DNA of 22,433 bases from an uncultured Atopobium sp. (GTDB lineage: Bacteria > Actinomycetota > Coriobacteriia > Coriobacteriales > Atopobiaceae): NCBI GenBank assembly GCA_900555335.1, contig USKU01000012.1, forward strand, positions 1-22,433, read 5' to 3'. The translations under genes and the position numbers were made by a program. Below are positions 15,625 through 22,433 of the stretch, piece after piece. Under the pieces are notes generated by a model. The model had not been told where the DNA came from. It made no database searches and saw only the letters and a list, made by a program, of their open reading frames with translations. The stretch's first letter is position 1, and the number at the start of each line of letters is the position of its first letter.

Positions 15625-18114
15625 TTACATGCCGCTTGGGACAACGGGCGCCGCATCCGACGACCACGATCCCAGTTGCGCGTTGGGGTTTGCGTCCAAG
15701 GTCAATGGCGAGAAACCCCGTGTACGGTAGCTACGAAGTGCGCCCACAGCAATCATTGCGGCGTTGTCGCCGCAAACCGACATCGGAGGCACCGTTACTC
15801 GAACACCCATACGACCAAAGGTTTCCTTATATGCAGCTCTAAGTGCGGGGTTTGCAGCTACGCCGCCACCCACGCAGAAATCGGAGACGCCCGTCTCCTC
15901 AACAGCAGTTTTAGCCTTTGCAACCTGCACGTCAATAACAGCCTGCTCAAACGAAGCGGCAAGGTCTGGCAGATTGATTGCTCTACCTGCGCGATTCTCG
16001 CCCTCAATGTAGGTAATAACGGCCGTCTTTAGGCCAGAAAGGCTGAAGGAATAGTCACCGCTATGCATCATCGCGCGCGGGAAGTGTATGGCCTTAGGAT
16101 TGCCCTGAGCTGCAAGTTTGCTGATCACGGGGCCGCCTGGATAGCCGAGGCCAAGCGCCTTAGCAACCTTGTCAAAGGCCTCGCCCACGGCGTCGTCAAT
16201 GGTGGAGCCCAGAACCACGTAATCTCCCCAAGCACGCACGTGTACCAGCATAGTATTGCCGCCCGAGACCAGGCTAGCCACAAACGGCGGCTCCAGGTCA
16301 GGCGTCTCAAACAGGTTGGCCAGCAGATGGCCTTCCAGGTGATGCACGGGAATAAGCGGCAGGTCAGTGGCCACGCAGAAGCCCTTAGCAAACGCCACGC
16401 CCACAACGAGCGCGCCAACAAGGCCAGGACCTGCGGTAACACCAACGGCGGCCAGGTCAGACGGCACCAGCGTGTCGCAACCAAAGTGCGCGCCCGCGCG
16501 GGCCATGGTCTCTTCGAAGAGACCCACAATAGCCTCGGTATGCTTGCGAGAAGCAATCTCGGGAACAACGCCGCCAAAGCGAGCGTGGAAGTCAATTTGA
16601 GTTGCGACAACATTTGCGCAGACCACACCGTGTGAATCCATGATGCACATGGCGGTTTCGTCGCAAGAGGACTCCAGGCTGAGGATCAAATCCCCCGCCT
16701 CGCGCAGTGCCGCAAGCGTCTCTTCAGAGCGCTCACCTGCAACAATAGGCCACGGACGCACTGATGCGTGAGGTTCAGGGTTTCTCGCCTCAAAGCCAGC
16801 GCCAACCGCTAGAGGCAACTGCGCTGTCATCAACAGCGCCGCACAATCTGGACCGTAATATCCCGGACGGCGGCCAACCTCAGCAAATCCCAGTTTGCTA
16901 TAGGCACCCTGAGCTGGAGCGTTATCTTCCTCCACCTCAAGAGTAATCGTAGACGCACCCAGCATCTGAGCATCGTATGCCACGCGTTCTACCAGCTTGG
17001 ATGCAATTCCCTGGCGGCGACGCTCGGGCGCGACCACCACTTCTTCCACCTCAAACTGAGCTCCTGCCAGGCGACCGCCCGCAAAGCCAATAACCGTTCC
17101 GCAATCGTGAGCCAGCCACCAGCTGCGCCCAACGCCCGAGAGCTCGTCATAGAACGTCTGCTTTGACCAGGCAGAATGCGCGGCATCAGCATATGTTGCC
17201 GCCTCAAGCTCCGCCACCTGATTAAGATCGTTCATCGTCATCGGACGAAGCTGCAGGTGAATATCGGCCAGCGCATCATCCACGCCGGTCAAAGCCACCG
17301 TTGCCGGCTCCTTCAAGCCCAAACGCTTGCGCTCCGACTCCTCCGCATCAGAAAGACGCGTGTAAATGGGCAGCACCAGCGCCGGATCGCCCGCACCCGC
17401 CTGCTGATACTCGGGCATGCACACCGCGCGTACCAGGCCTTCTCCTGTTGGGAACCACGTTGCTTCATCGGTATATGTCGAGAAACCCGCACACTCAAAA
17501 CGCTCACGGTACTTCACTAAACCATTGCCTGTGAGCGTGAGCTCAGCCTTATCAGTCCTGCTCGACCACTCCTCCACACAGGCATCTGCCTTGAGGACGG
17601 TCTCTACCGGGAACGTTCTATGTGCTCCAGCATTATCCAGCAGGTAGATGCCCGGATAGACCTCGCCGCGCATGGCGTCTGCAACAACGCCAACGGTGCC
17701 GCGAACGCCCGCCTTCCACGCGCTGAACGCCATAGCATCAAGCGCGCTTGCGCCGTAAAGTGGCAGACTAGAACCACATGCAATACCCTTTGCGGTGGCC
17801 ACGCCAATGCGGACTCCCGTGAACGAACCAGGTCCTCTACCTGCGATAACAGCGTCGACGTCGGCCATGGTAAGGCCAGCGGCATCAAGCGCCTCCTGGA
17901 CCGAACCCACAAGCTCCACGTTTGCCTGGCGACGGCACAGGTGATCCGTTGACGCCAGTACCTCAACGTCGAACCCGCCATCCGCTGCGCTCGCGCCGTC
18001 TGCGGCCGCCGCAGCGGTATCACACCTGGTCAGACGCGCGACCGTACACGCCAGCATGTCTGTAGACGTATCAACTGCAAGTACCACGTTTGTTTCATTT
18101 TTTATAGCAAGCAT
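15625..18114 (-). CDS. TsaB-RimI-TsaD triple fusion: tRNA t6A37 synthesis proteins plus ribosomal-protein acetyltransferase
   Basis: The 829-residue protein joins three normally separate enzymes. The TsaB part (about 8-270) starts VLAVDTST and has GRGPGSFTGVRIG at 92-104. A GNAT domain of the RimI type (about 285-436) has the acetyl-CoA loop RRRQGIASKL. The TsaD part (about 473-795) has the metal-binding HHLEGH (His592, His596), SGGNT at 617-621 and CGDNAAMI with Asp783. TsaB and TsaD together transfer threonylcarbamoyl to A37 of ANN-decoding tRNAs; RimI acetylates protein N-termini. ATG 18114 is chosen because VLAVDTST follows soon after; its ribosome binding site (GAGAAGAG) is mediocre. The last 35 residues extend past conserved TsaD. 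Two copies of the GGCGAGAAACCC word lie in the RimI-TsaD linker and the C-terminal tail. It is coupled to nadE. Confidence 0.93.
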   Translation of the reverse strand: MLAIKNETNVVLAVDTSTDMLACTVARLTRCDTAAAAADGASAADGGFDVEVLASTDHLCRRQANVELVGSVQEALDAAGLTMADVDAVIAGRGPGSFTGVRIGVATAKGIACGSSLPLYGASALDAMAFSAWKAGVRGTVGVVADAMRGEVYPGIYLLDNAGAHRTFPVETVLKADACVEEWSSRTDKAELTLTGNGLVKYRERFECAGFSTYTDEATWFPTGEGLVRAVCMPEYQQAGAGDPALVLPIYTRLSDAEESERKRLGLKEPATVALTGVDDALADIHLQLRPMTMNDLNQVAELEAATYADAAHSAWSKQTFYDELSGVGRSWWLAHDCGTVIGFAGGRLAGAQFEVEEVVVAPERRRQGIASKLVERVAYDAQMLGASTITLEVEEDNAPAQGAYSKLGFAEVGRRPGYYGPDCAALLMTAQLPLAVGAGFEARNPEPHASVRPWPIVAGERSEETLAALREAGDLILSLESSCDETAMCIMDSHGVVCANVVATQIDFHARFGGVVPEIASRKHTEAIVGLFEETMARAGAHFGCDTLVPSDLAAVGVTAGPGLVGALVVGVAFAKGFCVATDLPLIPVHHLEGHLLANLFETPDLEPPFVASLVSGGNTMLVHVRAWGDYVVLGSTIDDAVGEAFDKVAKALGLGYPGGPVISKLAAQGNPKAIHFPRAMMHSGDYSFSLSGLKTAVITYIEGENRAGRAINLPDLAASFEQAVIDVQVAKAKTAVEETGVSDFCVGGGVAANPALRAAYKETFGRMGVRVTVPPMSVCGDNAAMIAVGALRSYRTRGFSPLTLDANPNAQLGSWSSDAAPVVPSGM
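15707..15718 (+). repeat. GGCGAGAAACCC motif in the C-terminal tail of the TsaD part
   Basis: The 12-mer encodes, antisense, the RGFSP stretch at about 799-803, beyond the conserved TsaD core. It is one of seven exact copies in the window. Confidence 0.65.
16778..16789 (-). repeat. GGCGAGAAACCC motif in the RimI-TsaD linker
   Basis: On the minus strand, GGCGAGAAACCC encodes part of EARNP at about 442-446, in the non-conserved linker between the fused RimI and TsaD parts. Confidence 0.65.
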
Positions 18115-18127
18115 AAACACTCTTCTC

Positions 18128-18141
18128 GGCGTAAAAACGCC
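18128..18141 (-). promoter_or_regulatory. small hairpin just upstream of the tsaB-rimI-tsaD start
   Basis: GGCGT-AAAA-ACGCC forms a 5-bp stem 14 nt before the ATG, adjacent to the ribosome binding site on the minus-strand transcript. A TATAGT box (18183-18178, minus) may be the -10 element of the tsaB-rimI-tsaD-nadE promoter; no good -35 box is seen. Regulation is uncertain. Confidence 0.3.
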
Positions 18142-18422
18142 TTGTATCACGCCAATATTTCTTCTTGTAACTCTATAACTATACGCCAAGCCACGCCCGC
18201 AAACAGCGCGAGTCCCAACCCCGCAAAACTTTTACGCAACAGCTGATCTACCGGCGCGTTTATACGTCGCAACTTAATCAAATCTTGGCTAGCGAGAAAC
18301 GCTTTGATACCCACACCATATACATAAACCTGCATAAATAGCTTGAAGAGATTGCTATAGAGAATTTACAGTTTCAACCCTATTACTCTAGACAATCTTG
18401 CTATTTAGTTTATAGTTAATCC
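18142..18422. other. divergent spacer between the tsaB-rimI-tsaD fusion and the Abi_2 gene
   Basis: No reliable gene is seen. A 62-codon frame on the minus strand (18147-18335) has no ribosome binding site and no recognisable features. The part from about 18300 is AT-rich. TAGACA (18389-18394) and TATAGT (18411-18416), 16 bp apart, could be a promoter for the candidate RNA that follows. Confidence 0.4.
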
Positions 18423-18475
18423 ATCAGCGCCCACCCAAGGCTACGCAATGCGTCCTGAAATGCGGTGGGCCTTTT
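18423..18475 (+). ncRNA. candidate structured RNA upstream of the Abi_2 gene
   Basis: GCCCACC (18429-18435) pairs perfectly with GGTGGGC (18464-18470), and CTTTTC follows, as in an intrinsic terminator. Inside, ACGC-AAT-GCGT (18443-18453) forms a second small hairpin. The structure ends 19 nt before the Abi_2 gene. From memory, conserved RNAs upstream of abiF/Abi_2 genes have been described; that this is one is inference from position and shape. The alternative is a simple attenuator. The 5' end is a guess from a weak promoter. Confidence 0.5.
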
Positions 18476-18493
18476 CATAGCATTAGGATTCAC

Positions 18494-19378
18494 ATGGAAA
18501 ATAAACCTTTTAAAAGCATCGATGAGATGTGTTGTTTATTGATTCAAGACCGTGGACTTATCTGCCCAGATGATAATGAACTGAGGAAATTTTTAAGTAG
18601 AACAAATTACTATCGTTTCTCTGGATATGCTCGTGATTTTCAAGAAGATCCGGAGAAAGGCAAGAACTCGTTTGTCGGCAATACTTCTTTTCAAGATATT
18701 AATAAGCTTATTAACCTAGATGCTAAATTACGAATTCTGCTGACAGAGCAATTAAGTGTTATCGAAATCGCAATTAGAGCAAAGCTTGCCCACGAATTTG
18801 GTAATGAGTACGGTTCAAATGCTTACTATCTTGATTGCAAAACCTATGCGGATCACAATTTTGCAAAAAAATTTATAATTCCGGGAATTTTTTCAGATCT
18901 TGATCATGACAAAAGCCGAATCATTCAGCATTATTCAAAAGAGAGTTTTAACACACCCTACGAAAAATATCATGATGTACCAATCTGGGTCGCTGTAGAG
19001 GTCCTCTCCTTTGGAAGAATTTCTAATATGATTAGCTATTCAGATAATATTGAAGTAACCAAAAGAGTAGCTAAATCTCTCGGTGTCCAATGGAAACCTT
19101 TTTCAAGTGTTGTTCATTCTTTACATGTACTAAGAAATTTATGTGCACATCATCGTCAACTATGGAATAGACCCATGCGCATCCAATGTCCAGTTCAGAA
19201 AAAACTTCGCCCAAAAGACATTAGCTTTGACCCCAAGAGCGTTTACGCTCACATACTAATGGCCAACTACTACAGAAAAGCCATCGATGGGGATACTTCG
19301 GTTGCCAGAAGAATACAAGAACTTCTCGATAAGAACAATGTTTTTGCAAAAGGCATTTATTTGCCTCATCCAAAATAG
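18494..19378 (+). CDS. Abi_2 (AbiD/AbiF) family abortive-infection protein with HEPN motif
   Basis: The 294-residue product matches the Abi_2 family of phage-defence proteins, which are HEPN-fold and thought to act as RNases. Typical family motifs are TNYYRFSGYA (37-46), a central LDAKLRILLTEQLSVIEIAIRAKLA-like helix (75-99), PIWVAVEVLSFG (163-174) and LRNLCAHHRQLWNR (213-226). The last contains the catalytic-type RxxxxH (Arg214, His219). AGGA lies 5 nt before ATG 18494. The gene is clearly more AT-rich, with different codon use, than the housekeeping genes to its left, which suggests horizontal acquisition. It is convergent with mcrBC and preceded by a candidate RNA. Target and trigger are unknown. 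Confidence 0.92.
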   Translation: MENKPFKSIDEMCCLLIQDRGLICPDDNELRKFLSRTNYYRFSGYARDFQEDPEKGKNSFVGNTSFQDINKLINLDAKLRILLTEQLSVIEIAIRAKLAHEFGNEYGSNAYYLDCKTYADHNFAKKFIIPGIFSDLDHDKSRIIQHYSKESFNTPYEKYHDVPIWVAVEVLSFGRISNMISYSDNIEVTKRVAKSLGVQWKPFSSVVHSLHVLRNLCAHHRQLWNRPMRIQCPVQKKLRPKDISFDPKSVYAHILMANYYRKAIDGDTSVARRIQELLDKNNVFAKGIYLPHPK

Positions 19379-19414
19379 CCACATCTAAAAAAGCCTGTAT
19401 ACTTACATCAACAT

Positions 19415-19462
19415 GACCGGTTCCGCTAGAGCTTTTTGCCTAGTCCAGGGCCGGTCCTATTT
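19415..19462 (+). terminator. probable terminator of the Abi_2 gene
   Basis: GACCGG (19415-19420) pairs with CCGGTC (19451-19456), with a further CTAG/CTAG inner stem and large unpaired parts. CTATTTTT follows on the plus strand. The hairpin is imperfect, and the T tract runs into the end of mcrC. Confidence 0.45.
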
Positions 19463-20530
19463 TTCTATCCCAAACTGATCTTCCACAATCCGGTCAAGCT
19501 GCGCAGAAATGCACGAGAACTCCTTGTTCAAATCAAGCGTCTGCACAGAAATCTTATTGCCGCTTATGTGGTACACGTCGTCAGGAGCCAGCAGCTCATT
19601 TGTTCGCGCGTACAAAAGCATGCCTGAAACCTTCCGGTTGGCGCCTTTCACCTGGGCTTCTTTATTCTTCACATACGTATAAATCTGATACAAATTACCC
19701 GAATGTACCTTATGCGCACCAAAATTTTCCTGAAGCGAATGCTGATAATACTTCGCGTCAATAATCAAAATCTGATCACTATACGAGAGCGTAATATCTG
19801 TCTGCATGTCCGGCAAAAGCCCAACGTATCCATCGTCCAAATCCCAAGGAATTTGCGACGCTCTGGCAGAAAAACCCTTCATATGCTGGGCAAACTCCTG
19901 CGCGTAATACTCAAGAATGAACTTCTCGTACAACCTATGCATTTTTTGCTCGTCAATAAAACTTGCCAGGTGATACTCGCCATCTTCAGTGGTCATAAGC
20001 ATGCCTTCAACAATCAACTGACAAATTGAGAGTAGCAGCTGATACGTGCGGTTATTGCGCTGAAAACGAATATCCGCCCAGCGAACCTGTTTTAAATCAA
20101 CCTCATCAATGTCCGCAAAGAAAAGCATTTCTCGCTTAAGCGCAACCTTGTGCTGCGTCGATACATCCTTCTGTTTGAGTAGCAACAGAGCCACGGACTT
20201 TAAGATCTGATTGAATAGGTTGTTTTGCGAAAGCTCATCAAAATCGCAGGCAACTTGTACGCGACGAGCAAGGCGGTTCCTAATGGTCCCCGCCATATCA
20301 ATCTTGCCCCGAACAACCGCCAGATCCTCCACACAATTTATGTACTCGCGATACAAGCCCTGCTTGAGCTGCAAACCAATCCCCTTGGACAAGATGGCCG
20401 CAAACAGGTTATAAATCGAGTCAAACGTCTCCTTCTGCACGTCCTCATACACAGATTCCCGCAGCGTAGTGAAGGCGTACGACAGCATATAGTAAATATT
20501 TTTTATGAAGATATGCCTATCTTCGGTCAT
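19457..20530 (-). CDS. mcrC: McrC family nuclease subunit of a type IV restriction system
   Basis: McrC partners the McrB motor and supplies the nuclease that cuts modified DNA. The 357-residue product begins with the typical NIYYMLSYAF region and has the family motif DFDELSQNNLFNQILK (96-111). The PD-(D/E)xK nuclease core is visible as Asp245 in QTDITL and Asp258-Ala-Lys260 in IIDAKYY. Length is near E. coli McrC (about 350). Its ATG (20530) overlaps the mcrB stop as ATGA, a coupling typical of mcrBC operons. The 3' end lies at the convergent terminator shared with the Abi_2 gene. Which DNA modification is targeted cannot be read from the sequence. Confidence 0.93.
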   Translation of the reverse strand: MTEDRHIFIKNIYYMLSYAFTTLRESVYEDVQKETFDSIYNLFAAILSKGIGLQLKQGLYREYINCVEDLAVVRGKIDMAGTIRNRLARRVQVACDFDELSQNNLFNQILKSVALLLLKQKDVSTQHKVALKREMLFFADIDEVDLKQVRWADIRFQRNNRTYQLLLSICQLIVEGMLMTTEDGEYHLASFIDEQKMHRLYEKFILEYYAQEFAQHMKGFSARASQIPWDLDDGYVGLLPDMQTDITLSYSDQILIIDAKYYQHSLQENFGAHKVHSGNLYQIYTYVKNKEAQVKGANRKVSGMLLYARTNELLAPDDVYHISGNKISVQTLDLNKEFSCISAQLDRIVEDQFGIEK

Positions 20531-22098
20531 CGAAACACTCCATGAAGGATGTTCTCCCAGCGCTGGTATTTCTCCTGATCGTCAAACCAATACTCGCCCA
20601 GCATTGGCAAGATGTCATAATCCACAACCTCCTGCATCCATTTATCGGTGCAGTTCAGCTCATCGCGACCACAGAAATAGCTGTGTCCAATGCAGAATCC
20701 CCTGCCCAGCGACCTATCTGACGCAATTTCCGAGTTCAGCTCAATTACCTTGGCGAGAAGATCGTTGAAGGTTTCATTTTTAAGTGACTGCTGGTACTGG
20801 ATAAAGCCCTCAGTCTCAAAACCAGGTTCCATCTCAAAGAAGCTAAAGCGACGACGCAAAGCGTAATCAATCATTGCCAGGCCTCTGTCTGCCGTATTCA
20901 TCATTCCGATGATGTAAAGGTTCTCTGGAACCGAGAACTTCTCGTCATTGTACGCAAGTGTAGCTGGTGTACCTCGATAATCGTTTTCAATCAGCATCAA
21001 AAGTTCACCAAAAATCTTGCTCAGATTGCCACGGTTAATCTCATCGATGATAAAGAAATCCTTTGACTCCGGATCCGCCTCTGCCTTCTTGCAGAAACGG
21101 TAAAACACGCCTTTCTTGAGCTCAAAGCTTGAACCACTAGGCTTGTAGCCCATCATAAAGTCTTCGTATGAATAATTCTGGTGGAATTGTACAAACTCAA
21201 TTGCGTCCTCGTTTACGGCGCCTATCAGCGAATATGCAAGTCTTTTTGCCGAGAAGGTCTTTCCAACTCCTGGTGCTCCCTGCAAAATGATGTTCTTTTT
21301 ATTCAACAGGACAGCTGCCAGCTTGTCGTACTTCTCCTCCGGCATAAATACTTCCTCCAAAAATTTTCCCTTGTTATATGGAGGAATACAAAACAACTTA
21401 TCACCAGGTTGAGTTGGAGGAATCTCTTTATAATCCTTTGAGAAATACGCAATATCAGCCGTTAGAGTCACAAAATAAGGATCTGGATAGCAATCTTCTG
21501 TTAAAGCAGAGGTAAACATCTTAATGAGTTCGGAATCTTCAGAAATTACATCTCTAACTTCATTATAAAATTTCGTATACGTCCTTATATTAGTTGTAGA
21601 TGCCCCCTGCTTAAACTCGTAATTGCTCTCTAACCTATCCGATAAAGCTTTTACTTGTCTAAACTTATATATGTAATATATGTCTGGATATCTAAGCCAA
21701 AGATAAGTTGTGATGGTTCCCTCTTTTTGATAATGCTGCTTTCCTTCAGGACCATATACATCCAGTAACTTATCCGACTTTGCCATAAATCCGTTAATAC
21801 GCTCAACTATATCGATGTTCTCGTCATAAAGTTGCATAAACATACTACGAACTTCTTCTGCATCCTGTTCAGCATAAAACTCAATCATCTTACGAGAAAA
21901 ATCATAAGAAGTAGTTAAAAGATTATCTGTCTTTGACAGCGACTTTCTCAGCATCGCAGGAAAATCCTGGGCGTTTATATCCCAATTATCCTGGAAGCAC
22001 TTAATTGCTTCCCACTTATATTTTTCTTCCTCCCAGTGAGAAGGAAAATTCTCTTTGTACTGAGTGAGGACCTCATCAAGAGATTGTCTATCTATCAT
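20527..22098 (-). CDS. mcrB: McrB-like AAA+ GTPase subunit of a type IV restriction system
   Basis: McrB recognises modified DNA and translocates it using GTP. The AAA+ part (about 250-520) has Walker A GAPGVGKT (274-281), Walker B FIIDEINRG (349-357), the McrB-specific MNTADRG (400-406) in place of a normal sensor motif, and an arginine-rich ALRRRF (413-418). The N-terminal half (1-240) should bind DNA. I do not recognise a known reader domain such as the E. coli McrB DUF3578 domain, YTH, EVE or SRA in it. AAAGGGGAG precedes ATG 22098. The protein of 523 residues is longer than E. coli McrB (about 460). The N-terminal coding part is AT-rich, consistent with transfer. It forms an operon with mcrC. 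Confidence 0.92.
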   Translation of the reverse strand: MIDRQSLDEVLTQYKENFPSHWEEEKYKWEAIKCFQDNWDINAQDFPAMLRKSLSKTDNLLTTSYDFSRKMIEFYAEQDAEEVRSMFMQLYDENIDIVERINGFMAKSDKLLDVYGPEGKQHYQKEGTITTYLWLRYPDIYYIYKFRQVKALSDRLESNYEFKQGASTTNIRTYTKFYNEVRDVISEDSELIKMFTSALTEDCYPDPYFVTLTADIAYFSKDYKEIPPTQPGDKLFCIPPYNKGKFLEEVFMPEEKYDKLAAVLLNKKNIILQGAPGVGKTFSAKRLAYSLIGAVNEDAIEFVQFHQNYSYEDFMMGYKPSGSSFELKKGVFYRFCKKAEADPESKDFFIIDEINRGNLSKIFGELLMLIENDYRGTPATLAYNDEKFSVPENLYIIGMMNTADRGLAMIDYALRRRFSFFEMEPGFETEGFIQYQQSLKNETFNDLLAKVIELNSEIASDRSLGRGFCIGHSYFCGRDELNCTDKWMQEVVDYDILPMLGEYWFDDQEKYQRWENILHGVFR

Positions 22099-22204
22099 TG
22101 CTGCTCCCCTTTAAGCAAAAGCCAGTGAATTTTTTAATTGAGCACGTAGCATCTGGCCAATCTGTGTCATCGCCTATCATGTACTACCAGATAAATTGCG
22201 CTTT

Positions 22205-22217
22205 ATACTGATAGTAT
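22205..22217. promoter_or_regulatory. inverted repeat ATACT-GAT-AGTAT in the mcrBC upstream region
   Basis: The 5-bp arms lie 107-119 bp before mcrB, and the minus strand reads TATAAA at 22207-22202, overlapping the repeat. It may be an operator over the mcrBC promoter. Both assignments are tentative. Confidence 0.3.
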
Positions 22218-22268
22218 CCTCCTAATTGGGACTCATATTTTTAACTTCTTACATATTTCGGCGAATAG

Positions 22269-22296
22269 AAAAAGGCAGCCCACTCAGAGCTGCCTT
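22269..22296 (-). terminator. terminator of the PTS gene
   Basis: AAGGCAGC (22272-22279) pairs perfectly with GCTGCCTT (22289-22296). Read on the minus strand it ends in TTTTT. It lies 26 nt past the PTS gene stop. Confidence 0.88.
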
Positions 22297-22321
22297 CAAC
22301 GCACACTATGTCTCCGCAGCA

Positions 22322-22433
22322 CTAGACTGCGTGCTCTGTCTTAGCTCCCTTTTCCTCCTTGAGAAACTGCATATCCAGGGCCTTAATAAACGGCAGGTAG
22401 ATTGCCATATCAATCAAAATCAATACGAGCTGA
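22322..22433 (-). CDS. C-terminal end of a PTS sugar transporter EIIC subunit, cellobiose/lichenan type
   Basis: Only the last 36 codons are in the window, read into the TAG at 22322-22324. The peptide ends LILIDMAIYLPFIKALDMQF..., followed by a charged tail ending TEHAV. A last hydrophobic helix followed by Y(L/F)PF.K..D and a KEE-rich tail is typical of EIIC proteins of the lactose/cellobiose family, which carry sugar across the membrane while EIIB phosphorylates it. The assignment rests on this short tail only. The 5' part lies outside the window. Confidence 0.6.
   Translation of the reverse strand, partial: QLVLILIDMAIYLPFIKALDMQFLKEEKGAKTEHAV

Noticed and set aside
18147..18335. 62-codon minus-strand frame upstream of the tsaB-rimI-tsaD fusion
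   Set aside because: No ribosome binding site, no recognisable sequence, and it overlaps the likely promoter region.

Overview
The window looks like a chromosomal segment of a Coriobacteriia actinobacterium of the Atopobium/Lancefieldella kind. This is inferred, not proven, from moderate base composition with AT-rich patches, a TsaB-RimI-TsaD triple fusion, a glutamine-dependent NadE of actinobacterial type, and LPXTG surface proteins beside a LytR-CpsA-Psr protein. Protein family calls rest on motifs read from translations; no database search was run.

Left part (1-7.8 kb): the 3'-truncated GMP synthase gene guaA (minus) is divergent from two tandem plus-strand genes for sortase-anchored MSCRAMM-like surface proteins. 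Each of these carries an intramolecular isopeptide-type SpaA domain and a Cna-B domain. A LytR-CpsA-Psr envelope-polymer transferase follows. Each of the three plus-strand genes ends in a strong hairpin terminator.

Middle (7.8-18.1 kb): minus-strand housekeeping genes. These are ychF, a cysteine-rich polyferredoxin-like protein, groES-groEL, and a tightly coupled pair made of the tsaB-rimI-tsaD fusion and nadE. The non-coding spacers are unusually rich in short tandem repeats with different unit lengths (10, 11, 15, 23 and about 46 bp). A 179-bp element bounded by 26-bp inverted repeats (25/26 matching) lies between groES and nadE and looks like a MITE. A 12-bp word, GGCGAGAAACCC, occurs seven times exactly: four in a 23-bp-period array downstream of groEL, one after a terminator, and two inside the tsaB-rimI-tsaD gene.

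Right part (18.1-22.4 kb): a small defence island between housekeeping genes and a PTS gene. It holds an AT-rich Abi_2/AbiD-AbiF HEPN gene, preceded by a structured, terminator-ending sequence that may be a non-coding RNA, and a convergent mcrB-mcrC pair (type IV, modification-dependent restriction) with a 4-bp start/stop overlap. The window ends in the 3' end of what looks like a cellobiose-type PTS EIIC gene.

The points most worth following are the dispersed GGCGAGAAACCC motif and its 23-bp-period array, the Abi_2 gene with its candidate RNA, the MITE-like element, and the hairpin leader of groES.
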